Below are positions 1-5,593 of a stretch of DNA of 5,736 nucleotides, in pieces. Positions within the stretch are counted from its first letter, which is position 1. Each line of letters starts with the position of its first letter. A program made the position numbers and the translations under genes. The stretch comes from an uncultured Lachnospiraceae bacterium. Lineage in GTDB: Bacteria; Bacillota; Clostridia; Lachnospirales; Lachnospiraceae. The notes beneath the pieces are model-generated. The model was not told the origin of the DNA. It made no database searches and saw only the letters and a program-made list of their open reading frames with translations. Where the stretch lies: assembly GCA_902803155.1 (NCBI GenBank), contig CADCOU010000341.1, positions 1 to 5,736 on the forward strand. Direction: 5' to 3'.

Positions 1-822
1 TACTTTACGCTGAAGGAGTACCTGGAGAAGATCAAAGGCGGAAATGAAAAGCCGGAAGAGGAAAATGATCAGGAAACCGCTGCCGGGCAGGAAGATGCGG
101 CACTGGATATCGAGGAGAATCCGGACGAACTGAAAGCCGAAGCGGAATCATCCGATGCAGAAGATATCTCAGGATCCGGAGAAGGGGAAGAGGACGAGCC
201 GAAAGAGAAGGAAAAGACCACCATTTACTATGTGACAGACGAGCAGCAGCAGGGGCAGTACATCCGCATGTTCCGCGAGATGGGAATGGATGCGGTCATC
301 CTGCACCATAACATTGATTCTCCGTACATCCAGCATGTCGAGATGAAGAATGAGGACCTGAAGTTCGAACGCATCGACGCGGATGTCACCGGAGCAATGA
401 AATCAGAAGAGTCGGACGAGGAGAAGAGAAAGGCTGAAACCGAAGTGCTTGCGGAGATCTTCAAAAAGGCGCTGAACAATGACAAGGTGACGGTTCAGGT
501 CGAGAACCTGAAGGATGAAAACCTTTCCTCCATGCTCACGATCCAGGAAGAGGGACGCCGCATGCAGGATATGATGCGCATGTACAGTGCAGGCGGTTCC
601 GGCATGGATATGGATATGTTTGCACCGGCGCAGACGCTGACACTGAATGCGAATCACAGACTGGTCAGGTATCTGCTGGAGCATAAGGACGGAGAACACG
701 CTGAGATGTTTGCGAAGCAGCTTTATGACCTGGCCGCACTTGCCAATGCTCCGCTTAAACCGGAAGCCATGACAGAGTTTATAACCCGCAGCAATGAGAT
801 CATGCTGCTTCTTGCAAAATAA
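1..822 (+). CDS. htpG: HtpG (bacterial Hsp90 chaperone), C-terminal part, 5' truncated
   Basis: This is the last 273 residues of HtpG, the ATP-driven cytosolic dimeric chaperone; the frame is open from base 1, so the gene begins upstream. Visible order: the end of a middle-domain segment (LKEYLEKIK, residues 4-12), an acidic low-complexity stretch (about 13-72), resumption of the middle domain at IYYVTDEQQQGQY (75-87) and GMDAVILHHNIDSPYI, then the C-terminal dimerisation region ending in TRSNEIMLLLAK. E. coli HtpG has the equivalent join as SRMKEGQ directly followed by KIYYITAD, so the acidic segment is an insertion relative to that protein. The N-terminal ATPase domain is outside the window. 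The ATG at 232 is only an internal methionine, since coding sequence continues upstream in the same frame. The next gene is convergent, 18 bases away. The family assignment is secure; how far the insert occurs in relatives is from memory. Confidence 0.93.
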   Translation, partial: YFTLKEYLEKIKGGNEKPEEENDQETAAGQEDAALDIEENPDELKAEAESSDAEDISGSGEGEEDEPKEKEKTTIYYVTDEQQQGQYIRMFREMGMDAVILHHNIDSPYIQHVEMKNEDLKFERIDADVTGAMKSEESDEEKRKAETEVLAEIFKKALNNDKVTVQVENLKDENLSSMLTIQEEGRRMQDMMRMYSAGGSGMDMDMFAPAQTLTLNANHRLVRYLLEHKDGEHAEMFAKQLYDLAALANAPLKPEAMTEFITRSNEIMLLLAK

Positions 823-831
823 AAGAAGCAG
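805..831. repeat. Inverted repeat spanning the htpG stop codon
   Basis: CTGCTTCTT (805-813) is exactly complementary to AAGAAGCAG (823-831), giving a 9-bp stem with a 9-base loop that contains the htpG stop codon. It sits at the junction of two convergent genes, where a transcription end is expected. No U-tract follows on either strand, so it is not a classical intrinsic terminator. It may be a weak pause or mRNA-end structure, or chance. Confidence 0.35.
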
Positions 832-840
832 GAGAATGGA

Positions 841-1323
841 TCAGCTCAGTAATTCAAATGAGATCTGATGTTTCTGGAAGAACCGCCGGACTGCCTCATC
901 CCAGAGGCGGTCGGCGGTTTTGTCCATGGTGAACTGTTTCATGGATATGCCGCTGGTACAGGTGAGCGTATCGCCTGTATAGGTCAGGTTCAGGAAGAGG
1001 GCGTCCGTCAGGACGGCTGCGTTTTCCGCACCTGCCATCTTAAGCAGAGCCTGGGCACCGGGAGTGTCCAGCTTCAGGACGATCCGGAAATGATTCGGTG
1101 TCCGGCTGCCTTTTATGATGCCGAATAAGATGGGTTTTACCAGGTTCCAGTTCAGAGCGGCGGGAGGATCATCTTCGAAAAAGTCAGGGTGCCATGTTCC
1201 GTCGATATGGAAGGTGGTAAAGGTGGTCACGGAGGCTTCAGAAAGCTGAAAGGAATCAAAAACATTCTCAATCAGGAGCTTCTTCATAAAATCTCTGGTA
1301 TCGTTTAATTTCAGAGCGATCAA
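841..1323 (-). CDS. DUF5721-like conserved protein of unknown function, TTG start
   Basis: A 160-residue soluble protein with no signal peptide or membrane segment. The sequence resembles the DUF5721 family as I remember it: N-terminal IALKLNDTRDFMKKLL, then VFDSFQLSEASVTTFTTFHIDG (residues 21-42), a central VKPILFGIIKGSRTPNHF (62-79), and a C-terminal block with TCTSGIS and DKTADRLWDEA. No catalytic motif is recognisable and the function is unknown. The open frame extends upstream to 1425, but I chose the TTG at 1323. It has GGAGG (plus-strand 1329-1333) five bases upstream and gives the expected family N-terminus. The longer frame would begin at a TTG that touches the -10 box of the gene's own promoter and could not be in the transcript. 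The first in-frame ATG is at residue 13, too far into the conserved block. The gene is convergent with htpG and divergent from degV. Confidence 0.72.
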   Translation of the reverse strand: MIALKLNDTRDFMKKLLIENVFDSFQLSEASVTTFTTFHIDGTWHPDFFEDDPPAALNWNLVKPILFGIIKGSRTPNHFRIVLKLDTPGAQALLKMAGAENAAVLTDALFLNLTYTGDTLTCTSGISMKQFTMDKTADRLWDEAVRRFFQKHQISFELLS

Positions 1324-1328
1324 GTCAG

Positions 1329-1333
1329 CCTCC
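1329..1333 (-). promoter_or_regulatory. Shine-Dalgarno site that fixes the TTG start of the DUF5721-like gene
   Basis: Read on the minus strand, CGGAGG lies with a 5-base gap before TTG (1323-1321). This is the only good ribosome binding site near the conserved N-terminus and supports the short gene model. Confidence 0.65.
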
Positions 1334-1416
1334 GTTCCGGTGTGCACTGCATACACCTCAGTGGGGATGTGCCCCGCCTGCGCAGACTGAAGCAGCCTGC
1401 AGACATATTCCTCTCC

Positions 1417-1445
1417 ATCATACAACTGAGAATTCCCCTTTTCAA
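1417..1445 (-). promoter_or_regulatory. Sigma-A-type promoter for the DUF5721-like gene
   Basis: On the minus strand TTGAAA (plus 1440-1445) is separated by exactly 17 bases from TATGAT (plus 1417-1422), each five of six to consensus. Transcription should begin near 1410, leaving a leader of roughly 87 bases before the TTG start at 1323. No riboswitch-like structure was recognised in that leader. Confidence 0.65.
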
Positions 1446-1467
1446 GCGGCTGCTGTTGTGTTATAGT
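1439..1467 (+). promoter_or_regulatory. Candidate promoter for degV
   Basis: TTTTCA (1439-1444, four of six) and TATAGT (1462-1467, five of six) are 17 bases apart. Transcription would start near 1474, about 90 bases before the degV start. The -35 overlaps that of the divergent promoter almost completely, so RNA polymerase probably cannot occupy both at once. This is the weaker of the two candidate promoters. Confidence 0.45.
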
Positions 1468-1562
1468 AATGTAGTATTTAAAACCACGTCACGGAATCCT
1501 GATATAAAATGACAGCTTGTCTGAGGTGGTGGAGAATACCCGGGAAGGACTGGAGGAGAATG

Positions 1563-2405
1563 ATGAGCAGTTATCTGGTAGTGATAGACAGTTGCGGTGA
1601 GCTGACCGAAGACATGAAGGCGTCAGGCCATTTCGTTTCCGCACCGCTGACGCTCGATGTGGACCAGTATCATTTTGTGGACGATGAGACATTTGACCAG
1701 CTTGAATTTCTGAAGAGAGTCGCGGAGAGTCCGAACTGTCCCAGAAGCGCATGTCCGTCGCCGGAGATCTATAAGCAGTATTTTGAACAGGACTATGATC
1801 ATGTCTATGCGATCACCCTGTCCGCCGCTCTGTCCGGTTCCTACAACAGTGCAGAAGTGGCCAGAGGTATGGTTCAGGAAAAAGTGCCTGAAAAGAAGAT
1901 CTATGTATTCAATTCCCGGTCTGCTTCGATCGGTCAGACGCTGATCGGCAGGAAGATCGCGGAATATGAGGAAGAGGGACTGCCGTTTGAAGAGATTATA
2001 GAGAAGGTGGAGGAATACATTGCTTCCCAGACGACCTTCTTCGTGCTGGAATCCCTCGACGCACTCCGCAAGAACGGGAGACTATCCAATTTCAAGGCTT
2101 TCGTTGCGACTGCACTGAAGATCAAGCCGATCTGTTCCTCCACACCGGAGGGAGAGATACAGCAGGTCGGGCAGGCGCGCGGGATCAACAGGGCACTGGT
2201 CAAGATGGTCGAGATGGCTGCTGAGACAGCCGACCATATGGAAAACAAGGAGATCGCCATTTCCCATGTAAACAATCCCGAACGCGGACAGATGGTACTG
2301 GACGCAATCCGTGAGAGAGTGAAAGCGAAGAACTATATCCTCGAGAACGGGCGCGGGGTGACGAGCCTGTATTCCAGCGACGGCGGAATCATACTGGTCC
2401 TGTAA
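1563..2405 (+). CDS. DegV family protein (FakB-like fatty-acid-binding protein)
   Basis: A 280-residue cytosolic protein of normal length for the DegV family. Characterised FakB members bind a fatty acid and present it to the kinase FakA for acyl-phosphate formation and entry into phospholipid synthesis; this copy's ligand is unknown. Family signatures: YLVVIDSCGEL (4-14), where many members have DST-DL; the ligand-loop SACPSP (62-67); LSAALSGSYNSA (86-97); NSRSASIGQ (117-125); LESLDALRKNGRLS (162-175); LKIKPI (185-190); and the C-terminal GVTSLYSSDGGIILVL. The open frame runs back to an ATG at 1509, but the 18 extra residues (MTACLRWWR...) do not look like the family. GGAGG at 1552-1556 lies 6 bases before ATG 1563 and only 3 before the adjacent ATG 1560, so 1563 is preferred. 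No FakA partner is adjacent. No clear terminator follows, and some read-through into the next gene is possible. Confidence 0.9.
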   Translation: MSSYLVVIDSCGELTEDMKASGHFVSAPLTLDVDQYHFVDDETFDQLEFLKRVAESPNCPRSACPSPEIYKQYFEQDYDHVYAITLSAALSGSYNSAEVARGMVQEKVPEKKIYVFNSRSASIGQTLIGRKIAEYEEEGLPFEEIIEKVEEYIASQTTFFVLESLDALRKNGRLSNFKAFVATALKIKPICSSTPEGEIQQVGQARGINRALVKMVEMAAETADHMENKEIAISHVNNPERGQMVLDAIRERVKAKNYILENGRGVTSLYSSDGGIILVL

Positions 2406-2442
2406 AAGCTGCTGAAGTTGCCGGAATCCGTGCGACAAAGTC

Positions 2443-2470
2443 TTGAAAAAACTGAGGAATGTAGTATACT
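2443..2470 (+). promoter_or_regulatory. Strong sigma-A-type promoter for the small membrane protein gene
   Basis: TTGAAA (2443-2448) and TATACT (2465-2470) each match consensus at five of six positions, with a 16-base spacer. The predicted transcript starts near 2477, leaving about 53 bases before ATG 2530. The TTG of this -35 box happens to be in frame with the gene downstream, which makes an apparent but false longer reading frame. Confidence 0.7.
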
Positions 2471-2529
2471 CATTCCATATGAAAAAACGGCGCTTAAGAT
2501 GCGTCAGGGGAATGGAGAGAGTTAAGATT

Positions 2530-2784
2530 ATGAGTCAGGCTAAGGTTGACAGGTATAAGGAAGAGAAAAAGAACCGCAAGAAGATCATGGCGAAAGAGAA
2601 GCGGCAGTGGATGCTCACGCAGGCTGCGCTTGGCCTTGTCGGCATCGCTATCGTTGCGTGGATCGGGATCAGTGCGTATCAGGCGTTCACGACGCCCCCC
2701 GCAGATGCGCCGGTTGAGGTAAAGAATTACACTGTTGACAACAGTGCGCTTGATGAGTACCTCGATTCCCTGAAGGAAGAATAA
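2530..2784 (+). CDS. Small single-pass membrane protein, function unknown
   Basis: An 84-residue protein in three parts: a highly basic N-terminal region (MSQAKVDRYK followed by a Lys/Arg/Glu-rich stretch to about residue 26), one hydrophobic segment (about 29-51, containing ALGLVGIAIVAWIGISAY), and a short acidic tail (EYLDSLKEE). The positive-inside rule predicts a cytoplasmic N-terminus and an outside C-terminus. I recall similar MSQ-KVDRYK-KEK-NRK proteins with a WIG-SAY membrane exit in Lachnospiraceae genomes, always as hypothetical proteins; no function is known to me. ATG 2530 is chosen because it gives that N-terminus and has GGAGAG (2514-2519) 10 bases upstream. The in-frame TTG at 2443 lies inside the promoter. 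ATG 2479 lacks a binding site, and ATG 2512 has AGGGG only one base away. It appears to be monocistronic, with its own promoter and terminator. Confidence 0.75.
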   Translation: MSQAKVDRYKEEKKNRKKIMAKEKRQWMLTQAALGLVGIAIVAWIGISAYQAFTTPPADAPVEVKNYTVDNSALDEYLDSLKEE

Positions 2785-2826
2785 AACAGCAGTCAATAAG
2801 AAACCTGCAGAACGGTTTGGTATCAG

Positions 2827-2852
2827 AATCCCCGGATCATGATCCGGGGATT
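2827..2852 (+). terminator. Intrinsic terminator: perfect 26-base palindrome
   Basis: AATCCCCGGAT (2827-2837) and ATCCGGGGATT (2842-2852) form an 11-bp GC-rich stem around CATG. On the plus strand the stem runs into a short T tract (TTTT, 2851-2854), so termination of the small membrane protein gene is the main reading. It lies between convergent genes and may also slow transcripts coming from argG. The minus-strand flank (ATTCTGATACC) lacks a T tract, so bidirectional use is uncertain. Confidence 0.75.
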
Positions 2853-2874
2853 TTCATGCATTTCCGTTTTCTGT

Positions 2875-2897
2875 TTTATTATTCAGCTTTATTATTC
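2875..2897. repeat. Short direct repeat in the convergent intergenic region
   Basis: TTTATTATTC occurs at 2875-2884 and again at 2888-2897, a 13-base period within an AT-rich stretch between the terminator palindrome and the argG stop. No function is apparent. The rest of 2853-2954 holds no gene I can support. Confidence 0.3.
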
Positions 2898-2954
2898 CTT
2901 ACTGCATGCACAGCCGCTTTATCCTGCAGACGGCATGCGGGCAGAACAGAGGCA

Positions 2955-4238
2955 TCATTTTGTCTTGCTGTTTTCCTGCATGGCGTTCACCATGCCCATG
3001 ACTTTCTCATTGAAGTTATTCTTGGCGGTTTCCTGCAGCTTCATGGCGCGGACCTTCAGCGGCAGACCGAACAGAGTAATGAATCCTTCTGCGTCGTGGT
3101 GATCATACAGGTCGCCGGTGGTAAAGGAAGCAAGTGATTCATTGTAGAGTGAATAGGGGCTGGTAGTCCCGTCTTTGATGATATTGCCCTTGTAGAGCTT
3201 AAACTTCACTTCACCGGTGACAAACTGCTGTGTGGATTCCACAAACGCCTGGATCGCTTCACGCAGCGGTGTGAACCACTTCCCTTCATACACGGTCTGA
3301 GCCAGCTGACTTGCGAGACGCTTCTTATTTTCCATAGTCTCACGATCCAGGCACAGTTCCTCGAGCTGGTCGTGGGCAGCCATCAGGATGGTGCCTCCGG
3401 GAGTCTCGTAGACGCCTCGGCTCTTCATGCCTACGACGCGGTTCTCGACGATGTCGATGATGCCGATGCCATTCTTTCCGCCGAGTTCATTCAGCGTGCG
3501 GATGATATCCGCTACCTTCATGGCCTTGCCGTTGACGGTCTTCGGAACGCCCTTTTCGAACGTCATCGTTACGTCAGTGGCTTCATCGGGAGCATTCTGC
3601 GGAGTGACGGAAAGAACCAGAAGGCTGTCGTAATTCGGTGCACAGGCAGGATCCTCCAGTTCGAGGCCTTCATGGCTGATGTGCCAGAGATTCCTGTCAC
3701 GGGAATAACCTTTGCCCATGGAAAACGGGAGATTGATGCCGTGGCTCTTGCAGTACTCGATCTCATCTTCACGGCTTTGCATGGTCCAGACGTCGGTCAT
3801 GCGCCAGGGAGCGATCACTTTCAGATCCGGAGCGAGCGCCTTGACACCGAGTTCAAAGCGGATCTGGTCATTCCCCTTGCCGGTGGCACCGTGGCAGATC
3901 GCAACAGCCTCTTCCTTCCGGGCAATCTCAACGAGCTTCTTGGCGATCGCCGGACGCGCCATGGAGGTACCGAGCAGATAGGCATGCTCGTAAACCGCGC
4001 CTGCTTCCACGCACGGCATGATGAAGTCTTCACAGAACTCATCGACGATATCTTCGATGTAGAGTTTGCTCGCGCCGGAAGAGAGCGCTCTTTCTTCCAG
4101 CCCGTCCAGTTCTTCTTCCTGTCCGCAGTCCACACAGACACAGACGACATCATAATCGAAATTCTCCTTCAGCCACGGGATCATGGCTGTGGTATCGAGA
4201 CCTCCGGAATAAGCAAGGATCACTTTTTCTTTTGCCAT
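2955..4238 (-). CDS. argG: Argininosuccinate synthase
   Basis: A 427-residue cytosolic enzyme that condenses citrulline and aspartate with ATP hydrolysis to AMP and PPi, giving argininosuccinate, the penultimate step of arginine synthesis. The N-terminal nucleotide-binding loop AYSGGLDTT (9-17) is intact. The substrate and ATP-binding region GATGKGNDQIRFE (117-129), the YSRDRNLWHISHEG motif (178-191), LEDP (194-197) and GVYETPGG (285-292) are all present, and the C-terminal tetramerisation region is complete. The start is set at ATG 4238: MAKEKVILAYSGG matches the family N-terminus and AGGAGG (plus-strand 4248-4253) lies 9 bases upstream. A frame extension to 4265 would add nine residues across the binding site. 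argH is not beside it. The gene is divergent from argC, and an ARG-box-like operator overlaps its promoter, so repression by arginine through an ArgR-type regulator is the likely control. Confidence 0.97.
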   Translation of the reverse strand: MAKEKVILAYSGGLDTTAMIPWLKENFDYDVVCVCVDCGQEEELDGLEERALSSGASKLYIEDIVDEFCEDFIMPCVEAGAVYEHAYLLGTSMARPAIAKKLVEIARKEEAVAICHGATGKGNDQIRFELGVKALAPDLKVIAPWRMTDVWTMQSREDEIEYCKSHGINLPFSMGKGYSRDRNLWHISHEGLELEDPACAPNYDSLLVLSVTPQNAPDEATDVTMTFEKGVPKTVNGKAMKVADIIRTLNELGGKNGIGIIDIVENRVVGMKSRGVYETPGGTILMAAHDQLEELCLDRETMENKKRLASQLAQTVYEGKWFTPLREAIQAFVESTQQFVTGEVKFKLYKGNIIKDGTTSPYSLYNESLASFTTGDLYDHHDAEGFITLFGLPLKVRAMKLQETAKNNFNEKVMGMVNAMQENSKTK

Positions 4239-4247
4239 AACAACAAA

Positions 4248-4253
4248 CCTCCT
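4248..4253 (-). promoter_or_regulatory. argG ribosome binding site
   Basis: AGGAGG on the minus strand, 9 bases before ATG 4238. It is the best-matching Shine-Dalgarno in the window and excludes the longer frame start at 4265. Confidence 0.8.
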
Positions 4254-4277
4254 GATAAATAACATGTTCTGGTCGAT

Positions 4278-4306
4278 ACTATAACGCGGTCAGAATAAAT
4301 ATTCAA
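4278..4306 (-). promoter_or_regulatory. argG promoter
   Basis: On the minus strand TTGAAT (plus 4301-4306, four of six) and TATAGT (plus 4278-4283, five of six) are spaced by 17 bases. Transcription would start near 4271, about 33 bases before the argG start codon. Confidence 0.65.
4292..4305. promoter_or_regulatory. ARG-box-like operator (ArgR/AhrC family)
   Basis: AGAATAAATATTCA matches the classical ARG box core TGAAT-W4-ATTCA at 13 of 14 positions. It covers most of the argG -35 element and the start of its spacer, so a bound regulator would block polymerase at argG. The regulator gene itself is not in the window, so the assignment rests on motif and context. Confidence 0.6.
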
Positions 4307-4317
4307 GTAGAAAATGA

Positions 4318-4371
4318 TGAATATCAGCATGAATAATGCATAAATGCATATTATGCAACGAAAAGGCATAA
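4318..4371. promoter_or_regulatory. Clustered TGAATA / ATGCAT half-sites between argG and argC
   Basis: TGAATA occurs at 4318 and 4330, twelve bases apart. ATGCAT occurs at 4336-4341 and 4344-4349, with a third copy lacking the last base at 4353-4357. TGCATA-T-TATGCA (4345-4357) is a 13-base symmetric site, and TTATGC (4351-4356) is inversely repeated as GCATAA (4366-4371). The cluster lies just upstream of the candidate argC promoter. It is probably a multi-site operator for an ArgR-type protein, but the spacings differ from the classical four-base centre, so another regulator is possible. Confidence 0.45.
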
Positions 4372-4388
4372 TTTATAGAGAAAAACAC

Positions 4389-4417
4389 TTTACTTTGCCG
4401 GATATCTGTTGTAGGAT
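4389..4417 (+). promoter_or_regulatory. Candidate argC promoter
   Basis: TTTACT (4389-4394) and TAGGAT (4412-4417), each four of six to consensus, are 17 bases apart and about 45 bases before argC. It is weak by sequence. An alternative is a -10-like TATAGA at 4374-4379 inside the edge of the operator cluster, but it lacks a good -35. Confidence 0.35.
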
Positions 4418-4461
4418 GGTCACTGCAAAGCAACGTGCTGCAGGGCAGAAGGAGATATCAC

Positions 4462-5520
4462 ATGATTAAAGCCGGGATCATCGGTTCCACAGGTTATGCA
4501 GGCGCGGAGATCGTCCGCCTGCTTCTTCAGCATCCGGAGACGGAGATCGTCTGGTACGGATCCAGAAGTTATGTTGATCAGAACTATGCGGAAATCTACC
4601 GGAACATGTTCGAACTCGTGGATGAAAAATGTCTCAATGATGACATGGATGAACTGGCAGAGAGGGCGGACGTTATATTTACCGCAACTCCTCAGGGACT
4701 GTGCGCGTCACTGGTCAATGAAAATATCCTTTCGTCTTCGAAGATCATAGACCTCAGCGCGGATTTCAGACTAAAGAGAACGGACGTCTATGAAAAGTGG
4801 TACAAGCGGACACATGAAGCTCCTCATTATATAAAAGAAGCGGTTTACGGCCTGTGCGAGGTAAACAGAGATAAGATCAGGAACGCACGGATCATCGCCA
4901 ATCCCGGATGTTATACGACCACCTCGATCCTGACGCTGTATCCGCTGGTCAAAGACGGGCTGATCGATACGGACACCATCATTATAGACGCAAAATCAGG
5001 AACGTCCGGAGCCGGCAGAGGAGCGAAGCTCCCCAACCTGTTCTGTGAAGTGAATGAGAGCATCAAGCCGTACGGCGTCGCGACGCACAGACATACTCCG
5101 GAGATCGAGGAACAGCTGAGTTACGCGGCAGGCCTGAACTACGAAGGGGGAGAGAGCATACTGATCAACTTCACTCCTCATCTGGTACCGATGAACAGAG
5201 GGATCCTGGCGACCTGCTACGCAAAACTTGCAGACGGTGTGACAGCGGCTGATATAGCGGGATCATACGAAAGACAGTATGGCAGCGAGTATTTCATCCG
5301 CCTTCTGGGTGAGGGGGTATTCCCGGAGACCCGCTGGGTGGAAGGCTCCAATTTCGTGGATATCGGATGGACCGTCGACGAACGGACAAACCGCCTGATC
5401 GCATGCGGAGCACTGGATAATCTGGTGAAAGGCGCAGCAGGCCAGGCAGTCCAGAACATGAATATCCTGTTCGGACTGGAGGAGAATACGGGGCTGAAGC
5501 TCGTCCCGGTGTTCCCATAA
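4462..5520 (+). CDS. argC: N-acetyl-gamma-glutamyl-phosphate reductase
   Basis: A 352-residue cytosolic enzyme that reduces N-acetylglutamyl phosphate to N-acetylglutamate semialdehyde with NADPH, the third step of arginine synthesis. The N-terminal dinucleotide-binding motif GSTGYAG (8-14) is intact. DLSADFRL (97-104), the catalytic cysteine in NPGCYTT (C150), KSGTSGAGRG (178-187), the active-site histidine region ATHRHTPEIE (H209/H211) and the C-terminal DNLVKGAAGQAVQNMN (329-344) are all present, as in the ordinary ~345-residue ArgC type. Start at ATG 4462: AAGGAG (4449-4454) lies 7 bases upstream. An in-frame GTG at 4435 would only add MLQGRRRYH before the conserved N-terminus. It is followed by argJ after 73 bases on the same strand, the common argCJ order, and is divergent from argG across a shared control region. 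Confidence 0.97.
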   Translation: MIKAGIIGSTGYAGAEIVRLLLQHPETEIVWYGSRSYVDQNYAEIYRNMFELVDEKCLNDDMDELAERADVIFTATPQGLCASLVNENILSSSKIIDLSADFRLKRTDVYEKWYKRTHEAPHYIKEAVYGLCEVNRDKIRNARIIANPGCYTTTSILTLYPLVKDGLIDTDTIIIDAKSGTSGAGRGAKLPNLFCEVNESIKPYGVATHRHTPEIEEQLSYAAGLNYEGGESILINFTPHLVPMNRGILATCYAKLADGVTAADIAGSYERQYGSEYFIRLLGEGVFPETRWVEGSNFVDIGWTVDERTNRLIACGALDNLVKGAAGQAVQNMNILFGLEENTGLKLVPVFP

Positions 5521-5529
5521 TCGGTAAGT

Positions 5530-5565
5530 GACGTGTTCGACTATGGGATAGTATGATCCCACGTC
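5530..5565 (+). other. Composite hairpin between argC and argJ
   Basis: TGGGAT (5544-5549) pairs with ATCCCA (5556-5561) around a six-base loop. GACGTG (5530-5535) pairs with CACGTC (5560-5565), sharing two bases with the inner stem and leaving an eight-base bulge on the left arm. No U-tract follows, so this is not an intrinsic terminator. It could modulate argJ expression or mRNA processing within the operon. Confidence 0.4.
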
Positions 5566-5593
5566 GGGTAAATACAGTAAGGAGATTACATCT

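Noticed and set aside
403..699. A minus-strand open frame inside htpG
   Set aside because: It is antisense to conserved HtpG sequence, with no binding site or family resemblance.
1509..1562. Upstream extension of the degV frame
   Set aside because: The 18 residues are unlike DegV N-termini, and a Shine-Dalgarno lies correctly before ATG 1563.
2906..2941. GCATGC repeated around an imperfect GCCG/CGGC stem after argG
   Set aside because: The stem needs a large bulge and is not followed by a T tract, so I do not call it the argG terminator.
2817..3137. Two short plus-strand frames over the terminator and argG 3' end
   Set aside because: One begins at the terminator palindrome, the other inside it, and both run antisense into argG; they lack binding sites and family resemblance.
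3372..4262. A 296-codon open frame on the plus strand opposite argG
   Set aside because: It lies wholly antisense to a complete, motif-rich argG. The translation has no recognisable family, and the frame is explained by codon bias on the other strand.
4239..4461. A possible riboswitch or T-box leader for the arg genes
   Set aside because: The argG leader is only about 33 bases and the argC leader about 40, too short for a T-box; the structure seen is DNA operator-like.
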